27,119 nucleotides of DNA from Anaerolineales bacterium UBA7227. Lineage in GTDB: Bacteria; Chloroflexota; Anaerolineae; Anaerolineales; Villigracilaceae. Shown piece after piece: positions 1 to 8,209 of the stretch; the first letter of the stretch is position 1; each line of letters starts with the position of its first letter. A program made the position numbers and the translations under genes. The DNA is taken from positions 1 through 27,119 of the forward strand of contig DKTP01000021.1 in the NCBI GenBank assembly GCA_002473085.1. Direction: 5' to 3'. The notes under the pieces are model-generated. The model was not told the DNA's origin and did no database searches. It saw nothing but the letters and a program-made list of their open reading frames with translations.

Positions 1-25
1 CAATTTGGCGAAGGTATTGAAGAAT

Positions 26-1267
26 ATGAAATCCAAATTGATGCTTTTGCTGAGCATTCTCATAGTTGCCACCATGGTCCTCACGGCCTGCGGCCCGAAG
101 GACACCGGCCCTGTCACCATTACCTTTTGGGAACAGGAAGGCGACGAAGTAGACGTGTTCATTGATGGACTGATCGCTGATTTCCAGGCCGCCAACCCCA
201 ACATCACCGTCGAACGCACCCACTATGAGAACGAGGCCCTGCGCGACCAGTTCCAGACCGCCTCGCTGGCCAACTCGGCTCCCGATGTTGTCCGCGTCCC
301 GAATGACTTTGCGGGACCGTTCAGCGAGCTGCAGATCGTCGCCCCCGTCGGCGACCTGTTCGATCAGAAGTTCCTCGATCAGTTCTTCCCTGGCGCGCTC
401 GACCCGGCGAAAGTCGGCGGCACCCTGTGGGGCGTCCCCGATAACTACGGCAACCACCTGATGTTGATCTACAACAAAGACCTGATTGCCGAACCGCCCG
501 CGACCTTCGAAGATCTCATTGCCAAAGCCAAGGAACTCACCAAAGACGACATCCAGGGCTTCGCTTACAACTTGAACGAGCCGTTCTGGGGCGCGGGCTT
601 CTACGGCGCTTTCGGCGGCTGGCCGCTGGATGCGAGCGACAAACCGCAGTTCAATAACGACGCCTTCAAGAATTACCTGACCTTCGTTTCCCAACTGAAG
701 ACCGACGGCGTCGTCCCCGCGGAATGCGACTACAACTGCGCCGACACCCTGATGAAAGACGGCAAAGCCGCCATGATCATCAACGGCGACTGGTCGCTCG
801 GCGACTACACTAAGGCCCTCGGCGACAAGATGGGCGTCGCGCCCGTCCCGTCCATCAACGGTAAGCCCTACACTGAAATGACCGCCGGCAAGTACTTCAT
901 GGTCTCCACCGCCGCAGCCGCCGACGAAGCTAAGAAGGACGCTGTCGTGAAGTTCATCGCCTTCATGACCTCCAAGGATATCCAGAAGAAGTGGCTCGAC
1001 GAGTTCAAGCGCCTGCCCTCCAACAAGGAAATCGCGCAGGATCCCTCCATCGCCAGCGACCCGATTCTGGCCGGCTCGATGGCCGCCCTCGCCAACGGCA
1101 AGGGTCAGCCTGCCGCTCCCGAAATGCGCTGCGCCTGGGATGCCTGGCGCCCGAACCTGGAAGGCGTGATGGCTGGCACGCTCGCCCCGGCTGACGCCGC
1201 GGCCGCCGCGCAGACCTCTGCCGACGAATGCGTCGCCACCCTCGGCCAGGCGACCGCGACTCCCTAG
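26..1267 (+). CDS. Maltodextrin-type ABC transporter substrate-binding lipoprotein (MalE-like)
   Basis: This is an extracytoplasmic solute-binding protein of the family 1 (MalE) type. It captures an oligosaccharide, probably a maltooligosaccharide, and passes it to the two permeases encoded next. A lipoprotein signal is visible: a basic start, a hydrophobic core, and the lipobox LTAC with the lipidated Cys at residue 22 from the ATG. The mature part has the usual 'TITFWEQEGDE' opening, 'GTLWGVPDNYGNHLMLIYNKDL', and an 'AAMIINGDW' motif. The length (413 aa) is normal. I chose the ATG at 26. A TTG at 5 is in frame, and the frame stays open to the window edge, so the true start and the promoter may lie outside. 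The substrate is inferred from the GH13 gene in the same cluster and is not proven by the sequence. The C-terminus ends in an Ala/Thr-rich tail. Confidence 0.9.
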   Translation: MKSKLMLLLSILIVATMVLTACGPKDTGPVTITFWEQEGDEVDVFIDGLIADFQAANPNITVERTHYENEALRDQFQTASLANSAPDVVRVPNDFAGPFSELQIVAPVGDLFDQKFLDQFFPGALDPAKVGGTLWGVPDNYGNHLMLIYNKDLIAEPPATFEDLIAKAKELTKDDIQGFAYNLNEPFWGAGFYGAFGGWPLDASDKPQFNNDAFKNYLTFVSQLKTDGVVPAECDYNCADTLMKDGKAAMIINGDWSLGDYTKALGDKMGVAPVPSINGKPYTEMTAGKYFMVSTAAAADEAKKDAVVKFIAFMTSKDIQKKWLDEFKRLPSNKEIAQDPSIASDPILAGSMAALANGKGQPAAPEMRCAWDAWRPNLEGVMAGTLAPADAAAAAQTSADECVATLGQATATP

Positions 1268-1289
1268 TCATTCCCAATACCGACCAAAC

Positions 1290-1320
1290 GGGGGAGGCCT
1301 CGAGGCCTCCCCCATTTTCT
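1290..1320 (+). terminator. Perfect stem-loop between binding protein and permease (attenuating terminator)
   Basis: Positions 1290-1313 form a perfect 12+12 palindrome with half-site GGGGGAGGCCTC, followed by ATTTTCTTT. It lies between the binding-protein stop and the permease start (ATG at 1351). Partial termination here would give more binding protein than permease, which is a common arrangement in ABC sugar operons. A perfect palindrome must open a few central pairs to form a loop. Confidence 0.75.
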
Positions 1321-1350
1321 TTATCAGATCAGCCAACTGCGAGGCATGAC

Positions 1351-2850
1351 ATGGAAGATCGAACACCGACGCGAAAAATCCTCCCCTATCTTTACTGGGT
1401 GGGCGGCCTGCTGGTCCTTTACTTTGTTCTGAATCTCCTCATCTCGCCCTATTCGGCCGGCATCACTCTCAGCGCGAACAAGATCGTTGGCAGTCTCCTC
1501 GAGATAGGCTCTTTCCTGCTCGCGATCTTCGTCGGCATAGGGTTGATCGAGGTCTATTTCTACCAGATCTTTTTCCGCCAGCCGAAGGACGCGAAAGCGA
1601 AGACGCTCATTCGGAGTTTGCAAACCCTGCTCGGACTTTTCATGGCGCTTGCGATCTTCGCCTTCTTCGAAGCCACGGACCTGTACCGTCTGGGCCGTTC
1701 CGTCGTTGGAAGCGTCGTCCGCGCTCCCTTCAGCCTGTTCGGCGGATTGAAATCTCTCCTAGTGAGTATTGGTCTGGATAAAGGACTGGCGGGCCTGATC
1801 GTTGGCATCGTCCTCACGGCGCTGGTCGGCGCGGTCTTCTTCCTGATCCACAAACAAAGCGAACCGCGCGTCAGCAAACTCGGACTGCCTTACCTGCTTA
1901 TCCTCCCGGCGCTGATCGGCATTCTCTTCCTCATCATCTATCCCTTCCTTTTTGAAATCAAACTTGCGTTCTCGAATGCGTCTCTCGGAACGCAAGCCAC
2001 AAAGAACGCGCAATACGGATTGATTTACGGCTGGGAGAATCTCAAGACGCTCTTCACCGGCAAGGTCGCCAAAGACGCCATGTTCTTCGAAGTCTTCGGG
2101 CGGACCGTGCTGTGGACGGTCATCAACGTCACGTTCCACGTGGCGGGCGGCATGGGACTCGCCCTGCTCCTGCATCGTCCCATGAAACTGCAGGGCCTCT
2201 ATCGCACGCTGTTGATCTTTCCGTGGGCCATCCCCACCACCATCGCGGCCATGGCGCTCCGCAACGAATTCGACAGCCGCTACGGACTCTTCAACATCCT
2301 CCTCACGGACTTGAATACCTGGCTGACGGGAATCAGCCACGGGACGGTCAGCGTCCCGCTCGTCGGGAACGCGTTCGCCTGGCTGTCGGCGCACATCGGC
2401 CCCGTCAGTTGGAAGCAGGATCCCTTCTGGGCGTTTGTGTCCATCCTCATTTCCAACATCTGGCTCGGCATCCCGTTCATGTCCGTCATCATCCTCGGCG
2501 GGTTGCAGAGCATCTCGCAGGAATACTACGAAGCGGCGGAGATTGACGGCGCGTCCAAATTCCAGCAGTTCCGCAACATCACCATGCCGCTCTTGCGCCC
2601 GGTGCTGACGCCTGCCATCATCCTTGGCGTGGTGTGGACGTTCAACAAGTTCGACGTGATCTACCTCATCACCCAGGGAGGCCCGCAGGAGAAGACCGAC
2701 ATCCTGGTCTCCTCCATGTACAAAGCCGCGTTCAGTTTTTATCGCTACGGCTTCACAGCCATGTTTGCCCTGGTCATTTTCGTGATCCTGTTGATATTTA
2801 CCCTGATCTATCTGCGCGCCTCCGGCGGATTGAAGTCAGCCACGGAATAA
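1351..2850 (+). CDS. MalF-like ABC sugar permease with N-terminal membrane extension
   Basis: This is an inner-membrane permease subunit of a maltodextrin-type importer. The ATG at 1351 was chosen because GAGG (1341-1344) precedes it and the open frame upstream overlaps the terminator. The protein is 499 aa. The canonical permease core begins near residue 180 ('LPYLLILPALIGILFLIIYP'). It carries the EAA loop that docks the ATPase ('YYEAAEIDGASKFQQFRNI', EAA from residue 394). Before the core lie about 175 extra residues with roughly four hydrophobic segments (about 11-31, 45-76, 86-107, 145-166). Most family members of about 300 aa lack these, and enteric MalF carries its extra sequence differently. 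The gene follows the binding protein and lies 12 nt before the second permease. No ATPase gene is nearby. Confidence 0.9.
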   Translation: MEDRTPTRKILPYLYWVGGLLVLYFVLNLLISPYSAGITLSANKIVGSLLEIGSFLLAIFVGIGLIEVYFYQIFFRQPKDAKAKTLIRSLQTLLGLFMALAIFAFFEATDLYRLGRSVVGSVVRAPFSLFGGLKSLLVSIGLDKGLAGLIVGIVLTALVGAVFFLIHKQSEPRVSKLGLPYLLILPALIGILFLIIYPFLFEIKLAFSNASLGTQATKNAQYGLIYGWENLKTLFTGKVAKDAMFFEVFGRTVLWTVINVTFHVAGGMGLALLLHRPMKLQGLYRTLLIFPWAIPTTIAAMALRNEFDSRYGLFNILLTDLNTWLTGISHGTVSVPLVGNAFAWLSAHIGPVSWKQDPFWAFVSILISNIWLGIPFMSVIILGGLQSISQEYYEAAEIDGASKFQQFRNITMPLLRPVLTPAIILGVVWTFNKFDVIYLITQGGPQEKTDILVSSMYKAAFSFYRYGFTAMFALVIFVILLIFTLIYLRASGGLKSATE

Positions 2851-2862
2851 GGAAGAGATGTC

Positions 2863-3780
2863 ATGACTACAGAATCTAAAACCACTTCCCCCATCACAAA
2901 GGCGTTTCGCTGGTTCTTCGTCCGCGGCCGCGGTGACAGCCCATTCAAGACCATTCTCATCCACGCCACATTGATCATTGCCTCGATCATCGCGGTCTAT
3001 CCCGTCCTGCGCGTGGTGACCATTTCCCTGCGCCCCAACGACACCCTCTTGACGACCGACCTGCGCATCATTCCAAAAAATGCCACGCTCGACAACTACA
3101 AGGAAGTCCTCTTCGGCTCGCCTGAAAAGAATCGTAAATCCGACTTCTTCCTCTGGATATGGAACTCCCTCTCCGTCGTATCTGTGACTTCCGTCATCAG
3201 CATGATCCTCGCCGCGGTCAGCGCCTACGCGTTTTCGAGATTCAAGTTTCCCGGGCGCGCGGCGGGACTGGTCTTCCTGCTCACCACCCAGATGATTCCC
3301 GCAGGCATGTTGCTCCTGCCGCTGTTCATCATGCTGGCGCAACTCAAAATGATCAACACCGCGCTGGGACTGATCATTGCCTACTCGGTCAGTTCCGTCC
3401 CGCTCACCATCTGGACCCTCAAGGGCTATTACGACACGATCCCTGTGGACCTCGAGGAAGCCGCGTTGATTGACGGCGCCAACCGCTTCACCGTCTTCAC
3501 CCGGATCATCCTGCCGCTTTCCACGCCCGCGCTCGCCATCGCCTTCCTCTTCTCCTTCATGGGCGGCTGGAGCGAATACCTCGTCGCCCGCGTCGTCCTC
3601 CAAAAGAATGACATGTTCACCTGGCCGCTCGGCATCTTCACCTACGCCCAGCAATTTACCGTTTCGTGGGGACAATTCTCCGCGGCCTCGGTGATGATCG
3701 CCATCCCCGTCATGGCGCTCTTCCTCTACTCCTCCAAGTGGCTGATCTCCGGCCTGACGCTTGGAAGCGTCAAAGGCTAG
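2863..3780 (+). CDS. MalG-like ABC sugar permease
   Basis: This is the second membrane subunit of the maltodextrin-type importer, 305 aa, expected to pair with the 499-aa permease just upstream. The start at 2863 has GGAAGAG at 2851-2857. There are six predicted membrane segments. The EAA loop reads 'LEEAALIDGANRFTVFTRI', with the second Glu at residue 199. The C-terminus ends 'GLTLGSVKG', the usual MalG-type tail that lies in the translocation pathway and contacts the ATPase. The gene sits 12 nt downstream of its partner and is closed by a strong terminator at 3796-3823. Function by family is confident; the exact sugar is inferred. Confidence 0.92.
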   Translation: MTTESKTTSPITKAFRWFFVRGRGDSPFKTILIHATLIIASIIAVYPVLRVVTISLRPNDTLLTTDLRIIPKNATLDNYKEVLFGSPEKNRKSDFFLWIWNSLSVVSVTSVISMILAAVSAYAFSRFKFPGRAAGLVFLLTTQMIPAGMLLLPLFIMLAQLKMINTALGLIIAYSVSSVPLTIWTLKGYYDTIPVDLEEAALIDGANRFTVFTRIILPLSTPALAIAFLFSFMGGWSEYLVARVVLQKNDMFTWPLGIFTYAQQFTVSWGQFSAASVMIAIPVMALFLYSSKWLISGLTLGSVKG

Positions 3781-3795
3781 GGAGCCGAACCCTTC

Positions 3796-3823
3796 GGGGC
3801 GGTCCAGGCGACCGCCCCTTTTT
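3796..3823 (+). terminator. Rho-independent terminator after the first permease pair
   Basis: GGGCGGT-containing 8-bp stem (3796-3803 with 3811-3818), 7-nt loop, then five T residues. It separates the importer genes from the GH13 gene, whose ATG is only 17 nt beyond the T run. GH13 expression therefore depends on readthrough or on a promoter I cannot see. Confidence 0.8.
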
Positions 3824-3839
3824 CTTGTGGACGTGACCC

Positions 3840-5405
3840 ATGCGCAGAACCCTGATCCTCATTCTTCTCCTCGCTTCGCTCCTGACCTCGTGCCTGCCCG
3901 CCGCTTCGAGCGGCGCGCCCGCCCAACCTTCCTGGTGGAACGAGACGGTCTTCTACGAGATCTTCGTCCGCAGTTTCTACGACAGCAACGGCGACGGAAT
4001 CGGCGACTTCAACGGCATTACCCAAAAATTGGATTACCTCAGCGATCTCGGCGTGACCGGCCTCTGGCTCATGCCGATCTTCCCGTCTCCCTCCTACCAC
4101 GGCTACGACGTGACCGATTTCTATGCCGTCAACCCGCAATACGGCACGATGGACGATTTCAAGACCCTGCTGGCCGAAGCGCGCAAACGCAACATCCGCG
4201 TCATCATTGACCTGGTCATCAATCACACGTCCGACCAGCATCCGTGGTTCAAAGACGCCAAGCGCGACAAGAATTCAAAATACCGCGATTGGTACATCTG
4301 GAGCGAGACCGAACTCGGCTATAAAGGCCCGTGGAACCAGCGCGTCTGGCATTCCTCCACGACGGGTTTCTATTACGGCATTTTCACCGCCAACATGCCT
4401 GACCTGAATTACAACAATCCCAAAGTGACGAAGGAAATGGACAAAGTCGTCTCCTTCTGGCTCAAGGATGTCGGCGTGGACGGTTTCCGCCTCGACGCGG
4501 CAAAACACCTCATCGAAAACGGCTCGACCCAGCAGAACACTTCCGCCACCCATGAGTGGTATAAAAATTTCCGCGCCTATTACAAAAAAGTCAATCCGCA
4601 GGCAATGACCGTCGGGGAGATCTCTGGCGATCCGCCCTCGGTACTTGCCTCCTACGCCAGCGGCGACCAGCTTGACCTGGTCTTCGATTTCAGCCTCGCC
4701 AACGCTTTTATCGTCTCTGCAAACAACGGCTCCGCGTCCTACACGGTCAACGCGCTCAAGACCGACGAGAAACTCATGCCGGGCGGACAGTACGCGTCCT
4801 TCATCACCAACCACGACCAGGACCGCGTCATGTCGCAATTGCGCGGGGACGTTGACAAAGCGAAGGCCGCCGCCTCGCTCTTTCTGACCTCGCCCGGTGT
4901 CCCGTTCATCTACTACGGCGAAGAGATCGGCATGGTCGGCCGAAAACCCGACGAAAACATCCGCCGTCCCATGCAGTGGAGCGCGGACGCGAACGCCGGC
5001 TTCACCACCGGCAAACCCTGGCGCGCTCCCGACGCCGACTATCCCGCGGTCAACGTCGCCGCGCAGACGGCCGACTCCGCCTCGCTTCTCTCGCATTACC
5101 GCGCCCTGATCCGAATCCGCAACTCGCATCCCTCCCTGCGGACGGGGGAGTTGTTTATCCTGCCCACCGATAACCTGCACGTGTTCGCCAGCCTGCGCGT
5201 GAAAGATGGCGACATGGTTCTGATGCTGATCAATCTGTCTGACGACCCCATCCGCGACTATTCCCTCGATCTAAAAGATACGCCTCTCGCGGCGGGGAGC
5301 CATTCGCTCCTCCCGTTGATGGGCGCGAGCGGCGCGTTGAGCGTGAGCGGCCAGCCCCTTCCCGAACTCCAGCCCCATTCCACTTATATTTTTGAAGTGA
5401 AATAA
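3840..5405 (+). CDS. Lipoprotein GH13 alpha-amylase / alpha-glucosidase
   Basis: This is an alpha-glucan hydrolase anchored on the outer face of the membrane. It would cut starch-type polymers or oligosaccharides for the neighbouring importers. The signal peptide ends in the lipobox LLTSC (Cys18). All four GH13 motifs are present: region I 'DLVINH' (D124-H129), region II 'GFRLDAAKH' with the nucleophile D219, region III 'VGEI' with the acid/base E260, and region IV 'TNHDQD' with the stabiliser D326. The barrel starts directly after the signal ('VFYEIFVRSFYDSNGDGIGDF') and a short all-beta C domain ends the 521-aa protein. Motifs such as 'GDGIGDFNGI' are typical of the oligo-1,6-glucosidase/amylase subfamilies, so the exact bond specificity is open. 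No clear Shine-Dalgarno sequence precedes the ATG. Confidence 0.92.
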   Translation: MRRTLILILLLASLLTSCLPAASSGAPAQPSWWNETVFYEIFVRSFYDSNGDGIGDFNGITQKLDYLSDLGVTGLWLMPIFPSPSYHGYDVTDFYAVNPQYGTMDDFKTLLAEARKRNIRVIIDLVINHTSDQHPWFKDAKRDKNSKYRDWYIWSETELGYKGPWNQRVWHSSTTGFYYGIFTANMPDLNYNNPKVTKEMDKVVSFWLKDVGVDGFRLDAAKHLIENGSTQQNTSATHEWYKNFRAYYKKVNPQAMTVGEISGDPPSVLASYASGDQLDLVFDFSLANAFIVSANNGSASYTVNALKTDEKLMPGGQYASFITNHDQDRVMSQLRGDVDKAKAAASLFLTSPGVPFIYYGEEIGMVGRKPDENIRRPMQWSADANAGFTTGKPWRAPDADYPAVNVAAQTADSASLLSHYRALIRIRNSHPSLRTGELFILPTDNLHVFASLRVKDGDMVLMLINLSDDPIRDYSLDLKDTPLAAGSHSLLPLMGASGALSVSGQPLPELQPHSTYIFEVK

Positions 5406-5506
5406 ACGGAGAGCCGCGTGAGGCGGAAAAAAACAGTCCCCGACAAAGGCGCGTTCCATCCGGCTCCCGGAACGGCCTTCCGGAGACTTGTCTCAAAATC
5501 TTTAAG

Positions 5507-5534
5507 TTGACTTTTCCTTCAGGGCGGTTATAAT
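5507..5534 (+). promoter_or_regulatory. Sigma70-type promoter of the ROK regulator gene
   Basis: TTGACT at 5507-5512, a 16-nt spacer, and a perfect TATAAT at 5529-5534. Transcription would start near 5541, inside the operator-like palindrome, leaving a leader of about 26 nt. Confidence 0.75.
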
Positions 5535-5538
5535 GAAT

Positions 5539-5563
5539 TTAGTTTGTTGCCGCAACATACTAA
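5539..5563. promoter_or_regulatory. xylO-like operator palindrome
   Basis: This is a 25-bp inverted repeat centred on C5551, with left arm TTAGTTTGTTGC and right arm GCAACATACTAA. The arms match at 11 of 12 positions. It lies between the -10 element and the ATG of a ROK-family regulator. The TTAGTTTGTT core resembles the xylO operator bound by the ROK repressor XylR of Bacillus (recalled from knowledge). Autoregulation by the adjacent gene product is the natural inference. I found no second copy inside this window. Confidence 0.7.
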
Positions 5564-5566
5564 CTT

Positions 5567-6802
5567 ATGGCAAAAAATACCCCCGATCAAGCCTTTCTTC
5601 GTGAAACGAACCTGTCGGCCGTTTTGCGGTTGATCCAGGTGCAGGCGCCCATATCGAGAGCGCAGTTGGCTGTATCCACGGGACTGAACAAATCCACTGT
5701 TTCCAGTCTTGTGGATGACCTGCTCGAACGCGGGTTTGTGCACGAAACAGGCATCAACTCCGCGGGGACGGGGCGTCCTGCCACTCTGTTGGAGATGAAT
5801 CCACAGGCGGGTCACATCATTGGCGTGGAACTTGGCGTGGATTTTGTGTCGGTGGGCATCTCTGATTTTCAGGGGCAACTCGTTTGGCAGAAAAAAGTGG
5901 ATACAGACCCGTTCCAACCACAAAACTTTGTCATCGAACAGACGCTCCAGATTGTCAAAGAAGCCATGACGGCCGGTCGCAGGAAGGGATATCGCTTCCT
6001 GGGACTCGGTCTCGCGACACCGGGAACGGTTGACTTAAAGGAAGGGGTATTGATCTTTGCCCCCAACCTGCATTGGAGGAACGTACCATTCCGCAAATTT
6101 TTCTCGGAGAGCGCCAAACTTAAGGTCATGGTCGAGAACGACGCCAATGCCGCCGCCATCGCCGAGCATTTGTTTGGCGGCGCGCGCTTCACCCGCGATT
6201 TCGTCTTTGTATTCGCAGGTGTGGGCATCGGTGGCGGGTTATTCCTCAACGGTAATTTGTATCGAGGCAGGAATGGCTACGCGGGCGAGATTGGTCACTT
6301 TCCCATGATGTCCGAGGCCGCCCAGACCGTCTGCCATTGCGGGAATCGCGGATGTTGGGAAACCTTCGCCAATCAGTACTCGATCATCCAGCGCGTTCAG
6401 GCGCGGCTGGAAGTGAAACGCGATAGCATCATCCCCAAATTGATGGCGGAACAACGCTCCGCGCTTACCATTCCCCTGATCAAGCAGGCCGCGGACGCGG
6501 GCGATCTGGAAGCCATCGAGTCTTTTGCAGAGGCGGGTCGCGCCATGGGACAGGGTTTTGCCGGGTTGATCAATATCTTCAATCCCGAAAAGATCATTCT
6601 GGGCGGGCCTCTCAGCCTGGCTGGAGATTACCTCCTGCCCGCCATTCGCGAAGTGATTCCGCACCACACGCTTCCCGAAATTGACCAGCAGGCGGAGGTG
6701 ATCCTGTCCTCGTTTGGGCAGGACGCCAGCCTGATAGGAGCAATTGCTGTCGTTGTGGATGATGTGCTTTCTCATCCTTATCAAGTTGAAAAGAGGAGGT
6801 GA
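5567..6802 (+). CDS. ROK-family transcriptional repressor (sugar-responsive)
   Basis: This is a DNA-binding sugar sensor of the NagC/XylR/Mlc group, 411 aa. An N-terminal winged helix-turn-helix spans about residues 10-60 ('ISRAQLAVSTGLNKSTVSSL'). A ROK (repressor, ORF, kinase) domain fills the rest, with the sugar-site motif 'GEIGHF' (E241, H244) and the zinc motif CHCGNRGCWE (C256, C258, C263). The gene stands alone between the two importer cassettes and has its own promoter and operator at 5507-5563. It therefore probably controls one or both cassettes as well as itself. The effector is probably a hexose such as glucose, given the adjacent glucose-type importer; this is inference. No Shine-Dalgarno sequence is visible before the ATG. 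Confidence 0.92.
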   Translation: MAKNTPDQAFLRETNLSAVLRLIQVQAPISRAQLAVSTGLNKSTVSSLVDDLLERGFVHETGINSAGTGRPATLLEMNPQAGHIIGVELGVDFVSVGISDFQGQLVWQKKVDTDPFQPQNFVIEQTLQIVKEAMTAGRRKGYRFLGLGLATPGTVDLKEGVLIFAPNLHWRNVPFRKFFSESAKLKVMVENDANAAAIAEHLFGGARFTRDFVFVFAGVGIGGGLFLNGNLYRGRNGYAGEIGHFPMMSEAAQTVCHCGNRGCWETFANQYSIIQRVQARLEVKRDSIIPKLMAEQRSALTIPLIKQAADAGDLEAIESFAEAGRAMGQGFAGLINIFNPEKIILGGPLSLAGDYLLPAIREVIPHHTLPEIDQQAEVILSSFGQDASLIGAIAVVVDDVLSHPYQVEKRR

Positions 6803-6864
6803 AAACCGGGCGAACAGAGCAAACCTTTCTGACTGTCAAAATCAATCTAATCAAGGAGTGAAGA

Positions 6865-8118
6865 ATGAATAAGAAACTGTTTGCGCTGCTGAGCGCGCTG
6901 GTGATTCTCTCGCTGGCGCTTTCAGGGTGCGGCGCCAAGAAAAGTAATCAGGTGGAAGTGTTCTCGTGGTGGACGGGCGGCGGCGAGGCTGCCGGCCTGG
7001 AAGCCATGATCAAGGTTTTCAAAGCCCAGAACCCGAATATTGAGTTCATCAATGCGGCTGTGGCTGGCGGCGCCGGCACGAACGCGCGCGCAGTCCTCGC
7101 GACCCGCCTTCAAGCCGGTGATCCCCCGGATTCCTGGCAGGGACATGCCGGGCAGGAATTGATCGGCACCTACGTGGCTGGCAAGCAGATCGAGCCGCTG
7201 AACGATCTGTACGATTCCGAAGGCTGGCTGAAGGTCATGCCCAAGACTCTCATCCCGCTGATCTCGAAAGACGGCAACATCTACTCGGTGCCTGTGAACA
7301 TCCACCGCGCCAACGTGCTGTGGTACAACCCGAAGGTCCTGGCTGACAACAATGTCGCCGTCCCGACCACCATGGATGAGTGGTTTGCCGCGATGGACAC
7401 CCTCAAAGCCGCCGGCGTCACCCCGCTTGCCCTCGGTGAGCAGTGGACCAAGATGCACCTGCTCGAGACCGTCCTGCTCGGCACGCTCGGCGCCGACAAA
7501 TACAACGGTTTGTGGGATGGGACTACGGACTGGGGTTCTGCAGAGGTCAAGACCGCTCTTGACAACTTTGCCAGGGTGTTGACCTACACCAACTCCGACT
7601 CGGCCTCCCTCTCCTGGCAGGATGCTTCGCAACTCGTGATCAACGGCGATGCCGCCTTCAACGTCATGGGCGACTGGGCCGAAGGCTACTTCCGCGAACT
7701 CGGCAAGGCCCCGAAGACTGACTACGGCTGGGCTCCTACGCCCGGAAGCGTCGGCGTCTTCCAGTTCCTGTCTGACTCCTTTGTCCTCGCCGTCGGCGCG
7801 CCGCACCGCGACGCCGCCAATGCCTGGTTGAAAGTCGCCGGCTCCAAGGCTGGACAGGAAGCCTTCAATCCCGTCAAGGGTTCCATCTGCGCCCGCACCG
7901 ACTGCGACAAGTCGCTCTTCGGCGAGTACTTGCAGTCTGCCATGGACGATTGGGCCAGCAACACCGTCGTCGGTTCGCTGACGCACGGCGTGGTCGCCAA
8001 CGACTCGTGGAAGTCCGAGATCGATACCGCGCTGGGATTGTTCATCCAGAACGGCGATGTGGCCGCCTTCCAGAACGCGCTGGTCGCCGCCTGCAAGGCC
8101 TCGGGTCCCTGCAAGTAA
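6865..8118 (+). CDS. Glucose-type ABC transporter substrate-binding lipoprotein (GtsA-like)
   Basis: This is the solute-binding component of a second sugar importer, 417 aa. It has a lipoprotein signal with lipobox LSGC (Cys22). The mature sequence closely follows the pattern I recall for the Thermus glucose/galactose-binding protein: 'FSWWTGGGEAAGLEAMI', 'GGAGTNARAVLATRL', 'GDPPDSWQGHAGQELIGT', 'SVPVNIHRANVLWY', 'AAFNVMGDWAEGY' and 'FNPVKGSI'. That makes glucose (possibly galactose or mannose) the best substrate guess. The start has a good AAGGAG at 6853-6858. The gene lies 62 nt after the ROK regulator. I see no convincing promoter in that gap, so it may be co-transcribed with the regulator and feel the same operator. 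Confidence 0.92.
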   Translation: MNKKLFALLSALVILSLALSGCGAKKSNQVEVFSWWTGGGEAAGLEAMIKVFKAQNPNIEFINAAVAGGAGTNARAVLATRLQAGDPPDSWQGHAGQELIGTYVAGKQIEPLNDLYDSEGWLKVMPKTLIPLISKDGNIYSVPVNIHRANVLWYNPKVLADNNVAVPTTMDEWFAAMDTLKAAGVTPLALGEQWTKMHLLETVLLGTLGADKYNGLWDGTTDWGSAEVKTALDNFARVLTYTNSDSASLSWQDASQLVINGDAAFNVMGDWAEGYFRELGKAPKTDYGWAPTPGSVGVFQFLSDSFVLAVGAPHRDAANAWLKVAGSKAGQEAFNPVKGSICARTDCDKSLFGEYLQSAMDDWASNTVVGSLTHGVVANDSWKSEIDTALGLFIQNGDVAAFQNALVAACKASGPCK

Positions 8119-8128
8119 AATAGTGTAC

Positions 8129-8170
8129 AATCATCGAGGCTTCGAACAACGAGGCCTCGATGATTTTTTT
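8129..8170 (+). terminator. Stem-loop with T tract after the second binding-protein gene
   Basis: A 12-bp stem (8129-8140 with 8154-8165), 13-nt loop and a run of seven T (8164-8170). It separates the binding-protein gene from the permeases, just as at 1290-1313, and probably lowers permease expression relative to binding protein. Confidence 0.82.
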
Positions 8171-8209
8171 AGTTGAAATCCCACCCAATAACTTCGTGGA
8201 GAGTGCGAG

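Noticed and set aside
5467..5494. Two small hairpins (CCGGAA/TTCCGG and GAGAC/GTCTC) after the lipoprotein GH13 gene as a terminator
   Set aside because: The stems are short and no T tract follows on either strand, so I did not call a terminator.
6799..6861. A 20-codon GTG reading frame between the ROK gene and the glucose-binding gene, ending 3 nt before the next ATG, as a possible leader peptide
   Set aside because: The purine-rich GAGGAGG lies too close to the GTG to serve it, and the frame shows no codon run or structure typical of an attenuation peptide.
6922..8130. 402-codon antisense frame over the glucose-binding protein gene
   Set aside because: No recognisable domain, and it runs through a clear lipoprotein gene; such shadows are expected at this GC content.
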